Assembly: GCA_035946615.1 (NCBI GenBank)
Contig: DASYZB010000065.1
Coordinates: 1-50,390, forward strand
DNA: 50,390 bases
Direction: 5' to 3'
DNA from: Verrucomicrobiia bacterium
Lineage (GTDB): Bacteria; Verrucomicrobiota; Verrucomicrobiia; Limisphaerales; UBA8199
Below are positions 1-9,000 of this stretch, piece by piece. A program made the translations under genes and the position numbers. The notes under the pieces are model-generated. The model did not search any database. It was not told the origin of the DNA and saw only the letters and a list, made by a program, of their open reading frames with translations. Position 1 is the first letter of the stretch. Each line of letters begins with the position of its first letter.

Positions 1-103
1 GCGAAGGCCGGCGCGAAGCGTTTGGATCTCAGTTCCGCCTACCGCCCTCCAGCGTGCAATCATACCGTTCCAACCGCCTTCATTCTAAAAGCTCCTTCCC
101 CTT

Positions 104-1818
104 CTACCCAAACTCAGCCACTAAATTCCCCGAATATCCTAGAATCGGGGAAGGGTCACCGGAGGGTTGCTGAACGAAGTCCAAGTCGAACGCTAGCAAG
201 CTATACTCATCTCCAACGTACCACGGGTATGGCCCTTCCTGAACATACCTCGCCGACGCGTAGGTAATCGGGCTCGTGGGTGTTCCCTGACTGATGAACT
301 GGGACCCCTCCCAAACATCAAATCCGAGGTAATATATCCATGGTTGATAATGCCCATGGCCAACATAAAAATCCGTCCTTAGGCCAATAGCGGTTCCGGG
401 CAGAACGGTAATGGTCGCACCCTCCACCACCATCCCGCCGGACGTGAAATCCAAAACATCATAATAATAGCCAAGGTCAGGAGAGCCAGAGATATAGCGG
501 GGAGTCTGTGGGAAAAACGTGAGTTGGCCGGATAGGGACATCTGCGGCATGAGCGAGATTGGCGGAGAAGTTGTGCGGCCCTTCAAGTCGGACAAGAGGC
601 CCGATGGGATTGAGGTGGTCCCTTGTGTCCTGAAGGGTGAGTTGCCGCTGAGATAGTGAGCCCCAAAATCGACGACCTGGAAGGGCGAAGGGCTTGCTGG
701 CGCAACCGTCCTGCTCGCAGTATTCCCGAACTGAACCGCCGTCGGGCAGTTCCAAAAACCCAGGTTGTTCCCGAGGCATGCGGCGCAACCTGAAGTTTGA
801 ATTGAGATATTAGCGACGATCGAGTTGACAAAAGTCAACGCTCCGTAAGAGCCCGTCTCGGTAATCAACTGGGATGGCGGGGTGGTTGTTCCGTCAACCG
901 TGCAGTGGTAAAACGAAGCGCTGTGTGTGAACGGGAGACTCGATGTAATGGGGTATTGGACCTGTGCCATCAGGATGTTCTCTCCCGTAAGGAAGGTGCC
1001 ACAGCAGCCGCAACCGCAGCCGCTTCCCCCTTCAAGCTTGATTGCCCTTAAGCAATCCACAAATTGGGCATGTTTGATTGTAAACGCGCTGGTCTGCGTT
1101 CCGCCGGCTTTCACCGCTTCCTGGCAGTATAGAAATCGCATGTTGCTGAGGGAGGCCGAATTATAGGTGAGGTTGAGGGACGGGTTGGCGTACCAAGCGC
1201 CTGCGGTCATCCCGGAATAGTTGTTCCAGGTTCCATCCAGGGTCAGGCCAACGCTGTCATCATCGCCGGCTGTAAAAATCGCTGGACAATAGCTTGACGT
1301 TTTTAACGTGAGCGCGCCGCTGACCTCGATAAAGGCCGTAACAGCGCCGTTGCCTGTCGAGTTGGGATACTTAAATACCGCGGACTCCATCACCACAAAA
1401 CCACAATAAACCGGGCCCGACACGAAATAGGTGGTACCGGCTGAAAATGTGGCGGGCGTCGAATAACCAGGGCCTACAGTTTGGATGTAATCGATAGTAA
1501 GCCCAGTGGGGATTGTTGCTAAGTTGGCCGATGCCATACGGACCTGCCCGGAGAGCGACTTGGATGAACCCTGCCGGCCCGGTCTCGGGATACCCGCGTA
1601 TCCAGCGGACCATGTAGTGCGATTCTGGCTTCCTCTATTAGAGCCGCAGTCTGGCAGCGTTTGGAGGCTCGCTTGAACGGGTACGCAGGGAGCGGCGGCA
1701 AGTTGGTCATTTGAGCGGGTACGGACGGAGGCAAAATCAGAGGAATCAGTATCAGCAGCCATGTGCGCGCAGGCGGCGGCAATGTGCCGCTCTTTTCTCT
1801 GGTTATCGGTTTATTCAT
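104..1818 (-). pseudogene. Secreted beta-helix-like protein gene, frameshifted
   Basis: The start at 1818 is convincing: an AAGGAA Shine-Dalgarno stretch lies about 8 nt upstream and the first 36 residues form a signal peptide (hydrophobic LLILIPLILPP, then VPAQ). That frame closes at 1519. The body of the protein is read in another frame, open from 1762 down to the stop at 104. At least one frameshift must therefore lie between about 1530 and 1700. The body is rich in Thr, Ser, Gly and Asn, with short repeated strands such as SASLSNMRFLYC and FVNSIVANISI that suggest a parallel beta-helix, and a Cys cluster (GCGCGCC) near 1005-1025. It ends abruptly at 104 without a recognisable C-terminal domain, so the 3' end may also be damaged. 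No function is assigned. A sequencing error instead of true decay is possible. Confidence 0.5.
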
Positions 1819-1833
1819 TTGTCGGTTCCTTGG

Positions 1834-2064
1834 TTACTGAATCGCGCACACCTCGCAAAAAGACAACGGCCCGGAGGCAACATTGGCGTAAAGCCCGAAG
1901 CCCGTGCGGTCAAGGCTTGAAATCTCTATATTGCAGACGGCCTGGAATGCCGGGTTATGGGCGCAACCCACATTGTCAGCTGGTGAAAGAGATTCAGCCG
2001 TAGCGAACGACCCTAACGCCATAGATTTCACACATTGGTTTCCCACAGTAAATCCTTTGCGCAC
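1834..2064 (-). CDS. Small hypothetical ORF upstream of the frameshifted secreted gene
   Basis: A 76-residue GTG-initiated frame ends 15 nt before the secreted-protein start at 1818, on the same strand. It has four cysteines and no signal peptide or recognisable domain. The frame stays open a further 35 codons upstream, so the start is uncertain. It may be a real small gene, the tail of a decayed gene, or chance. Between 2065 and 2331 I see no other gene or RNA. Confidence 0.2.
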   Translation of the reverse strand: MRKGFTVGNQCVKSMALGSFATAESLSPADNVGCAHNPAFQAVCNIEISSLDRTGFGLYANVASGPLSFCEVCAIQ

Positions 2065-2331
2065 GCTGTCGGTGATCTGCTTCGCTTGTAGATCAGACCC
2101 CGAACGGAAGCAAGAGAAATCTTTGGAAATATTCGATCCTGACGATCCTGATCGATTGTGTTGTGTTTAATAATCTTGCAACTCGGCGGCAGGTTTGGAA
2201 TGGATTAATGCTTGCCAACGAACGAGGTTTCTTGGGCGAGGCCCGCTGCGGGAGCTTAGGGTTTGTGCGAAAATAAAGGCCGAAGTTGAGGCGTCATTCT
2301 AACATTTTGGAACGATGACTGGCTACGAAAA

Positions 2332-2420
2332 CGGCGGGATGCGCCGCGCTCCAAACGCTTCGCGAAACAGGGACGCGCGACCGCAATCGCGAAGCGTCTG
2401 GAGCGCGCGGTATTCCCGCG
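2332..2420. repeat. Imperfect palindromic repeat (family C, inverted pair)
   Basis: Two 34-nt arms, 2332-2365 and 2387-2420, are inverted copies with 27 of 34 positions matching. The inner halves are nearly perfect (GCGCTCCAAACGCTTCGCGA against TCGCGAAGCGTCTGGAGCGC). The right arm followed by TATTCCCGCGCTTTGG resembles the single copies at 26291 and 44541. It lies 52 nt upstream of the DUF1015 start, so it may form a hairpin in that leader. It is not followed by a T-run and is not a standard terminator. Confidence 0.7.
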
Positions 2421-2472
2421 CTTTGGTCACGCCCAGCGTCGCAAGGATCGGAAACAATTGCACGGGAGCTTA

Positions 2473-3705
2473 ATGGCCACAATTAAACCATTTGCCGCCC
2501 TGCGACCCAAACCGGAACTGGCAGCCCGGATTTGCGAACTGCCTTACGACGTCATGTCGGCGGAAGAGGCCCGCCGCCTTGCGACCGATAACCCGCTGAG
2601 CTTTCTCCACGTCAGCAAACCGGAGATCGATCTGCCGCCCTCCACCGATCCTTATGCGCCGCAGGTTTATGAAACAGGCCGGCAGAATTTCCAGCGGCTG
2701 GTTGCTCAAGGCGCGTTAAGACAGGACCCGCAGCCATGTTTCTATTTATACCGCCAGGTGATGGGCGCTCACACCCAGGTCGGACTCGCGGCCGTTGCCA
2801 GTTGCGAGGATTACCTCAAGGGCGCGATTAAAAAACACGAACTGACGCGGCCCGAAAAGGAAGATGATCGGGTCCGCCACATCGAGACGCTGAATGCTCA
2901 AACCGGCCCCGTGTTTTTGGTTTATCGCGCCAATGCGGCCCTGGATGAGTTGTTTGGCCGGCGCCTGGCGTTGCCGCCTCACATTGATTTCACCGCGGCG
3001 GATGGGATTCGCCACACCGCCTGGGTTATCGAGGAACACCCCGACATTGACTTTATCCAAGCCGAATTCGGTCGAATCCCGTCTTTATACATCGCCGATG
3101 GCCACCACCGGTGCGCCGCCGCGGCCCGTGTTTATGAGGCCCGGAAAGGCCATGGCCATAGCGCCTGGTTCCTAAGCGTCATTTTTCCTCATAACCAGGC
3201 GCAGATTCTTTCTTATAACCGCGTGGTCAAGGACCTTAACGGACTCGTAGCTGAACAACTCCTCGAACGGCTCGATGGTATTTTCAGCATCTATCACGCT
3301 TCCTCTGTTCTGCACCCAGCCGTTCCGGCGCCGGCTCGCAAACATCACGTCAGCCTGTACGTGGCCGGCCAATGGCACACATTGCATTTTCGCAATCGGT
3401 TTTTGGCCTCAAGCGAGCCTGCCGAGAACCTAGATGTCACGTTACTCCAACGCCACGTGCTGGACCCAATCCTCGGTATTGACAATCCCCGCACCAGCCA
3501 CCGGCTCAATTTCGTCGGCGGCATCCGGGGCACAGCGGAGCTCGAGCAGTTGGTCGATAGCGGCGAATACGCCTGCGCGTTTTCAATGTACCCAACCGGC
3601 ATCGAAGACCTGATGGCCATTGCCGATGCCAATGGGCTCATGCCGCCCAAAAGCACCTGGTTCGAACCGAAATTGCGGGATGCAACGTTCTGTCACCTGA
3701 TCTAA
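2473..3705 (+). CDS. DUF1015 family protein
   Basis: The protein has 410 residues from the ATG at 2473, which has GGGAG 5 nt upstream; a TTG at 2458 is in frame but poorly placed. Full-length similarity to the DUF1015 family (PF06245) is seen: the opening IKPFAALRP, the PYDVMS motif near residue 23, the KHELTRPEKEDDR block near 122, and IADGHHRCAAA near 205. Length is normal for the family. It has no signal peptide and should be cytoplasmic. The biochemical role of the family is not established. In many genomes it lies beside serine biosynthesis genes, but here no serA or serC neighbour is visible. It is preceded by a palindromic repeat and followed by a 108-nt gap before the acyltransferase. 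Confidence 0.9.
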   Translation: MATIKPFAALRPKPELAARICELPYDVMSAEEARRLATDNPLSFLHVSKPEIDLPPSTDPYAPQVYETGRQNFQRLVAQGALRQDPQPCFYLYRQVMGAHTQVGLAAVASCEDYLKGAIKKHELTRPEKEDDRVRHIETLNAQTGPVFLVYRANAALDELFGRRLALPPHIDFTAADGIRHTAWVIEEHPDIDFIQAEFGRIPSLYIADGHHRCAAAARVYEARKGHGHSAWFLSVIFPHNQAQILSYNRVVKDLNGLVAEQLLERLDGIFSIYHASSVLHPAVPAPARKHHVSLYVAGQWHTLHFRNRFLASSEPAENLDVTLLQRHVLDPILGIDNPRTSHRLNFVGGIRGTAELEQLVDSGEYACAFSMYPTGIEDLMAIADANGLMPPKSTWFEPKLRDATFCHLI

Positions 3706-3813
3706 ATTAGCGTCAGAAGTCTCGCCGTGTGAGGGCAGGCGGCCTGCAGAGTTCTGTCAGACCGGGTTGACCCCGGCGCAATTGCTTTCGGCGCTTGCAT
3801 TACAAGTTTGCAG

Positions 3814-5040
3814 ATGGCCGCGGAAAACGAATCGCAAACAGTCTTGGGAACCGGCCCGATGGGTTCCGTCACCAAGGCGACGCCCGCCTTTCAGAGCGCG
3901 CCCCCGAGAGCCCGGTTGGAGTTTATTGATAATCTGCGCTGGGTTATGATCCTGGGGGTCGTCAGCATGCACGCCGCGGTTACCTACGGGCACCTGGGCA
4001 GTTGGTATTTCATGGAAGACCCCAAACCCGGGTTGGTGACCTTGCTCATTTTCGCCACCTACCAGACCTTTCTCCAGGCCTTCTTCATGGGATTGTTGTT
4101 CCTGATTGCGGGTTATTTCGTTCCAGGGGCTTTCGAGCGAAAGGGCTTGGCGAAATTCCTGCGCGACCGGGCGGCGCGCCTTGGCATTCCTTCGCTGATT
4201 TTCATGGTCATCATCCAGCCCGTCACGGTTTATTGGTTGTTGCGCGATTTTTCCGATCTTTCCCGCCCGCCGCTTTCCCGGGCCTACGGGCCCTACTTAA
4301 TCAGCGGGCGGTTTCTCGGGGGTTCGGGGCCGATGTGGTTCGCTGTGGCGCTGCTTCTCTTCAGCGTGGTATATGGCATGGCAAGGACAGTCAGCCGCAG
4401 AACTCCCCAAAACCAGCTCAACGCCCCATTGCCCGGGCATCGCCAACTCATGGGACTGGCAGCCGTTATGGGGCTTTGCACGTTCCTGGTGCGCATAGTG
4501 CAGCCCATGGGCACGAGCATCCTTAATATGCAGCTCTGTTACTTCTCCCAATACATCCTGCTTTTCACTGTGGGAATTTTTGCCTGGCGCCGAAATTGGC
4601 TCCTGCGCATTCCTTACACTTTCGGCATGCGCTGGCTGATTCTGTCCCTGACGCTGGGCACCCTGGTTTGGTTCGGATTGCTCTGGGCCCTTCTTAAGAC
4701 CCATACCGAATCGAAGCTGCCGGGCGGCTTTACCTGGCAAAGCGCGGTGCTCAGTTTCTGGGAAGCCTTCTTTTGTGTGGGTATTTGCGCCGGGCTGTTG
4801 GTCCTGTTCCGTGAAAAATGCAACCGGCAAGGGCCCCTGGCGCGCTGGCTGAGCGACAACTGCTTTGCGGTCTATATGTTTCACACGCCCATTCTGATAG
4901 CAATCACCCTGGGCATGCGCGGCTTCGAGGCGCCTAAACTGATCAAATTTGCTTGCGCCACCGTTTTGGGGATTACGGCGACATACCTGGCCAGTAGCCT
5001 GGTCTTACGCCGCCTGGCCGGCCTCAAACGCGTGCTGTGA
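3814..5040 (+). CDS. Membrane acyltransferase, acyltransferase-3 family
   Basis: The protein has 408 residues from the ATG at 3814; a TTG two codons earlier is also possible. It matches the acyltransferase-3 family (PF01757, OafA/OpgC-like): the opening RLEFIDNLRW, then MHAAVTYGH with the expected catalytic His near residue 52, and about ten hydrophobic spans. The RDRAARLGIP segment after the second or third span is typical. Such enzymes O-acylate surface glycans, peptidoglycan or membrane-derived sugars in the inner membrane. The substrate cannot be inferred because no polysaccharide cluster is adjacent. Its roughly 35-residue hydrophilic N-terminus has no signal peptide. Confidence 0.88.
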   Translation: MAAENESQTVLGTGPMGSVTKATPAFQSAPPRARLEFIDNLRWVMILGVVSMHAAVTYGHLGSWYFMEDPKPGLVTLLIFATYQTFLQAFFMGLLFLIAGYFVPGAFERKGLAKFLRDRAARLGIPSLIFMVIIQPVTVYWLLRDFSDLSRPPLSRAYGPYLISGRFLGGSGPMWFAVALLLFSVVYGMARTVSRRTPQNQLNAPLPGHRQLMGLAAVMGLCTFLVRIVQPMGTSILNMQLCYFSQYILLFTVGIFAWRRNWLLRIPYTFGMRWLILSLTLGTLVWFGLLWALLKTHTESKLPGGFTWQSAVLSFWEAFFCVGICAGLLVLFREKCNRQGPLARWLSDNCFAVYMFHTPILIAITLGMRGFEAPKLIKFACATVLGITATYLASSLVLRRLAGLKRVL

Positions 5041-5147
5041 CTTTGACAAAGTACCTGGCGAGCCTTGGCAACCGACAAGGTCCGTAGCGCGCCCTGGTAG
5101 TCTGACGCATCGCCGATTGGCTCGGGCCAAACCTGGGCGAAGCCAGT

Positions 5148-5892
5148 TTATTTTGGGTGTCGCAACCGTTCCAACTCGCTGAGAAGCGGCAACCAGTAGG
5201 CCTTGTCCTGGGTCCGTTGTCGCTTTTCTTCATCGTCCAGTGCGCGTTCCAATTTTGCGAGGTGGCTGGCGCTCGCGTGGAGGAGCAATGAACGGCGAGC
5301 GGCGAGCCGGTCTGCCAAATCCCGGTGTTTCCGGGCAAGTTCCAACAATAACTGCGGTGTGCGGAGTTCCAAGAGCCAGAACTTTAGCGCCGCCGCGTCT
5401 TCCTCTTGCTGATGCTGGAAGTAGTGGGCTTCCAACAGTCGCCGGATCATGGACCAGTCTTTGTCCCGCTGAGTTTTCTTGGCCTGGACAAGGTCGGGCA
5501 ATGAGAGCAGATCGCACTGCGTGCCGTCGGGGAGTTTGACCGTCGTGCGTCGCTTCCAGAGGTGCGCGAAGGACTCCACACCACGCATTTTGGACATCAC
5601 GTCCACTCGCAGGCGCAAGGCTTCAGGATGATGACAGCGAAAACGAAGGGCATGGCCGCGTTCGAGGTATTTTAACTCAAAGGGGGGGCACGGCGATGAG
5701 TTCGGCGCGCAACTCCGCCAGGGCTTTGCGCAAACGGGAAATGTTGGCGGCGTTCGCGTGGATGGCGAAATCCGTGTCGCGGCTAAACTCTGCCGCGCCG
5801 TAGAACACGCAGGCCTGGCCGCCCATGAGCAGGGGGCGAACGCGGTGCGCGCTCATCGAAGAAAGGACTTTGCGTATCGGGTTCGGGATCAA
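5148..5892 (-). pseudogene. Nucleotidyltransferase-fold protein, frameshifted at a homopolymer
   Basis: The first segment (TTG at 5892 or ATG at 5856) encodes LLMGGQACVFYG followed by SRDTDFAI, the usual GG..A-(x)n-D-x-D signature of AbiEii/DUF6036-like nucleotidyltransferases. It stops after ELIAVPPL at 5677. Removing one base from the G7 run at 5682-5688 (C7 on the coding strand) restores PPFELKYLERGHALRFRCHH, which continues unbroken into the second segment and the stop at 5148. The repaired product has about 247 residues, with a helical C-terminal half rich in Leu, Glu and Arg. The gene overlaps the end of the small gene at 5783-6019. The frameshift could be a real mutation, a phase-variable tract or a sequencing error. 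Confidence 0.75.
5682..5688. other. G7 homopolymer at the frameshift site
   Basis: Seven consecutive G on the plus strand (C7 in the coding sense) mark the exact place where the nucleotidyltransferase reading frame is lost. A length of six restores an intact gene. This is either a slippage hot spot or a base-calling error. Confidence 0.8.
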
Positions 5893-6019
5893 GTGAGCCT
5901 CCGAGGTTGAGGTAGATTTGCCAGAGCTTCTCGCTTTCCAGCCAACGCTGCACGGGGGAGAGCCGATACCATTCGGCCCACTCCTCGCCCACCAGTTGTT
6001 CCGACGAAATCACGGCCAA
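5783..6019 (-). CDS. Small protein overlapping the nucleotidyltransferase gene
   Basis: The frame of 78 residues begins MAVISSEQL, is rich in Trp, Glu and Tyr in its first half, and carries GGSLDPEPDTQSPFFD followed by AHGRPGLRVLRR at the end. The last 110 nt overlap the start of the nucleotidyltransferase in a different frame, so the same DNA encodes GRPGLRVLRR and MGGQACVFYG. I believe the same pairing and C-terminal motif occur with similar nucleotidyltransferases in other Planctomycetes-Verrucomicrobia genomes, but I cannot check this here. The role may be as partner or antitoxin-like regulator; that is inference from adjacency alone. Confidence 0.6.
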   Translation of the reverse strand: MAVISSEQLVGEEWAEWYRLSPVQRWLESEKLWQIYLNLGGSLDPEPDTQSPFFDERAPRSPPAHGRPGLRVLRRGRV

Positions 6020-6083
6020 GGAGTAACAAATCTACGCCCTCGGTGCAAACCTATAGCAAGGCCATCTTTGAAGTGGACATCTG

Positions 6084-9000
6084 TTACTGCTCGATAGCCC
6101 GGTAGAAGCGCACGGGGAAATCTGTGCTGTGAGGGTCCACCAGGTTGAATAGCGGGGTCGAGGCGACATTAGTGCTGAGCGACACCCAATTCAGCAAATC
6201 CGTGCTTCCCTGGAAAATGTAATTCCCCCCGGCCATGCCTGCGGCCTCCAACTGGAACACGCCATTACTAAAGTACCCCGAGGGGGTAAAGAACACGGGC
6301 GGCAGAGTGGTGATTGGATACAACTGATTTTGGGGGATGATGGAGAGGGACGTCGAAGGGCTGCTCCAGGCAAGCTGGGCCACGGCCCCGCCGAGGGCCT
6401 GGAAATAGTCCATCTCGATGGCGTAATGCTGAAAGGCCTGCAGGTTAATGGACCCGCCCCAAGTCGTGGGTGCTTGCCGCGACCAATGATCGATCAGCAA
6501 CTGATTGTTCACCCACAACCGCACGCCATCGTCGGTGGTGGTGTAAAAGGTGTAGGTCTCACTGAAGAGCGGCTGGATCATGCCAGTCCAACGGATGGTG
6601 TAGTTGGTCGGCGGGATGGAGGGATCGGGAGAGGCGGTATTCCAGTTGAAATCGATGACCGCATCAGTGCGGACCAGCGGTGAGCCCACAAAGGGATTCG
6701 ATGACAGGGTATTGGGGTAGTATTGGCCCAAGAGCCCCGCGCCATGGCCTTCGACGGCGCTGTTGATGAAGGTAGCCTGGGCGATGCTGCTATTGGATGC
6801 GCCGGGCATCACCGCGATGGCTTGTACCCCGGCGTTCTGCGTCAGCACGAACGGGCCGGTGTAGAGAAGCGAGTTGGTCGTTGGGGTCGAGCCATCGACA
6901 GTGTAATAGAGCGTCGCTCCAGGAACCCCCTCGGTTAAGCTGACGCTGACTGAGTTTGTAAACGGGCCGCCGTTGGGAGTAATAAGCGGAAGGGCCAGAA
7001 ACGTATTGTTACCATAAACCGCCAGCGAACCCACTGTGCCGGCATATACTTTGCCATTGGCCACCGTGGGCACCGTAAATCGAATCGGCGAGCCAGGATT
7101 ATCCCGGGCGAGATTTTGGCTGCTGTTATAAAGTTCCTGGGCGACGTTGGTGGCGTTATAGGCGTGGAGCACGGCGGGGTTGGCGGCCTGCATTGCCCAG
7201 ACAATCGCATTGGCATTGCCATTGGCCGAGATGCTGGGTGTCGAGGACCCGATAGCATTGGGTCCCACGCCGATGGGCGTTGGGTTGATAACCCCGTTGG
7301 ATAGAGAGAAGGCCTTCAGCTTGTCTCCCGAGGCGATGTAATAAAACACCCCGTTAAACCACGCGGGCGTACACCACATCCCGTTGACCGCGCCATTGAC
7401 CGATTGCACGATCTGGGTATCGCCGGAGGCGTTGAAATGGCCCAGGTTATCCCGGTCCAGCAAGTAGATCGTTCCGGCTTTGCTCCCAGCCAGCAGCAGA
7501 TGCCGATGCGTCGCGCTCCCTGCGGAATCCGGCAAAACAACTTGCCCAGCGGAGCCGAGGTCAATATCGCGCAGGTTCAGATCAAGCTGGTTATAAGGTG
7601 TAAACCAATCCGCTAACGCCAGCCCATTGGTAGTCGAGAGTTTAAGCACCGAATCGCCAAAATTGCTGTTGGTTGAATCCCAGTTCCCATTGCCGCTTTC
7701 GAGATAAATCGCTCCGGTCGCATCGGCGGCGGGGCCGCAGCCTGATTCCCAGAAGCCACCGCCTGAACCGTTGGGGTTGGCATTGAAGAGGCCCGTCTGC
7801 GCCAGGGTGTAGGCATCGTACGAAAACACCCAGCCATGATAGGGCGGATAATCGAAATGCCCGGTAAAGGCAATATAGACATGTCCATTGAGCAGCAGAA
7901 GGGACGAGCGCTGATGGTGCTTCAACTGGATAAACGGGACATTCCCGTGCCCATCGTTTCCGTCCCCTACGCCCGGCACACTCCCTTGGATAACCACTGG
8001 CCCGCCAAATTTCTCGGCGCCTGTGGTCACATCCAAAGCGTGCAGCCGGTTATAGAAGTTGGTCACGCTATTGACCACCTCCTTGGTAATGGAAACCACA
8101 TAGAGCGTCCCCGAAACAGGGTCAATGACCGGGGTGCCCGTGATGCCCAGTTCCGGCCCGACAAATCCCCCTGCGATGCTGGCCAGATCGGCTACCGCAT
8201 TGATGGGATAGATTCCTGCTGAGGGGTTAATGAAACTGGCGTGCCACAGCGGTTGAGAGTTTGCGCCACTGTTGTTATCGGCGTCCAATGCATAAACCGA
8301 GTCGTGCTCAGTGGCGGCAAACACGACGTTGTGGACCCCTTTGCCGGGGATCGTCACGTTTGGCAACACCAGCGGTTGGGCGACCAGGTAACCATCCAAA
8401 GCGTATGAGAACAGTTTGCCAAAGGTATTGGTATTCACGTTCGCCACCGTCAGCGCGGTCTCGTTTGTATTCTGGCCGGTCCGGGCGGCATCATTGCGAT
8501 AAGTGAGCACTGCGACCAGGGGTGAGGGCGCCAGATTGGTGGCAGGTGTTGTGAAGCTCGCGACAGGCATCCAGGCAGCTCCGGCAGCATTGACCGCTTC
8601 CGCCGTGAAATAAAAAGGCGTGTTAGGTGTTAGACCGTTGATCAGTTGCGCGAAGCGCCCCACTTGCGTCCCTAGCGGGACGCTGTTTGCCCAGGCGGCG
8701 GGATTATTCGCGCCATTGAGCGGACCATAATAAAGTGTCACCGCCGGCGCATCGTCTCCGGTCGAGAGCACCTGTCCGGAGAGCAAAGCGGAATTGGTTG
8801 TCACATTGGCCACCGGCAAGTTGGTGAGGCTCGCAAGAGAAGCCGCAGCCGTAGTGAAGCTTTGAGAAGGAGTCGCCCAGGCAGTTCCCGCGGAATTGAT
8901 TGCGACCGCCGTAAAATAATAGGTCGCATCGACAGCCAGGCCGCTGAGCGGCAGGGCAAAGGAACCGCTCTGGGCGCCCAACCAAACCCTTTGCGCCCAG

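Noticed and set aside
3735-3747. GCAGG-CGG-CCTGC hairpin after the DUF1015 gene
   Set aside because: Too short and lacks a T-tract, so not a convincing terminator.
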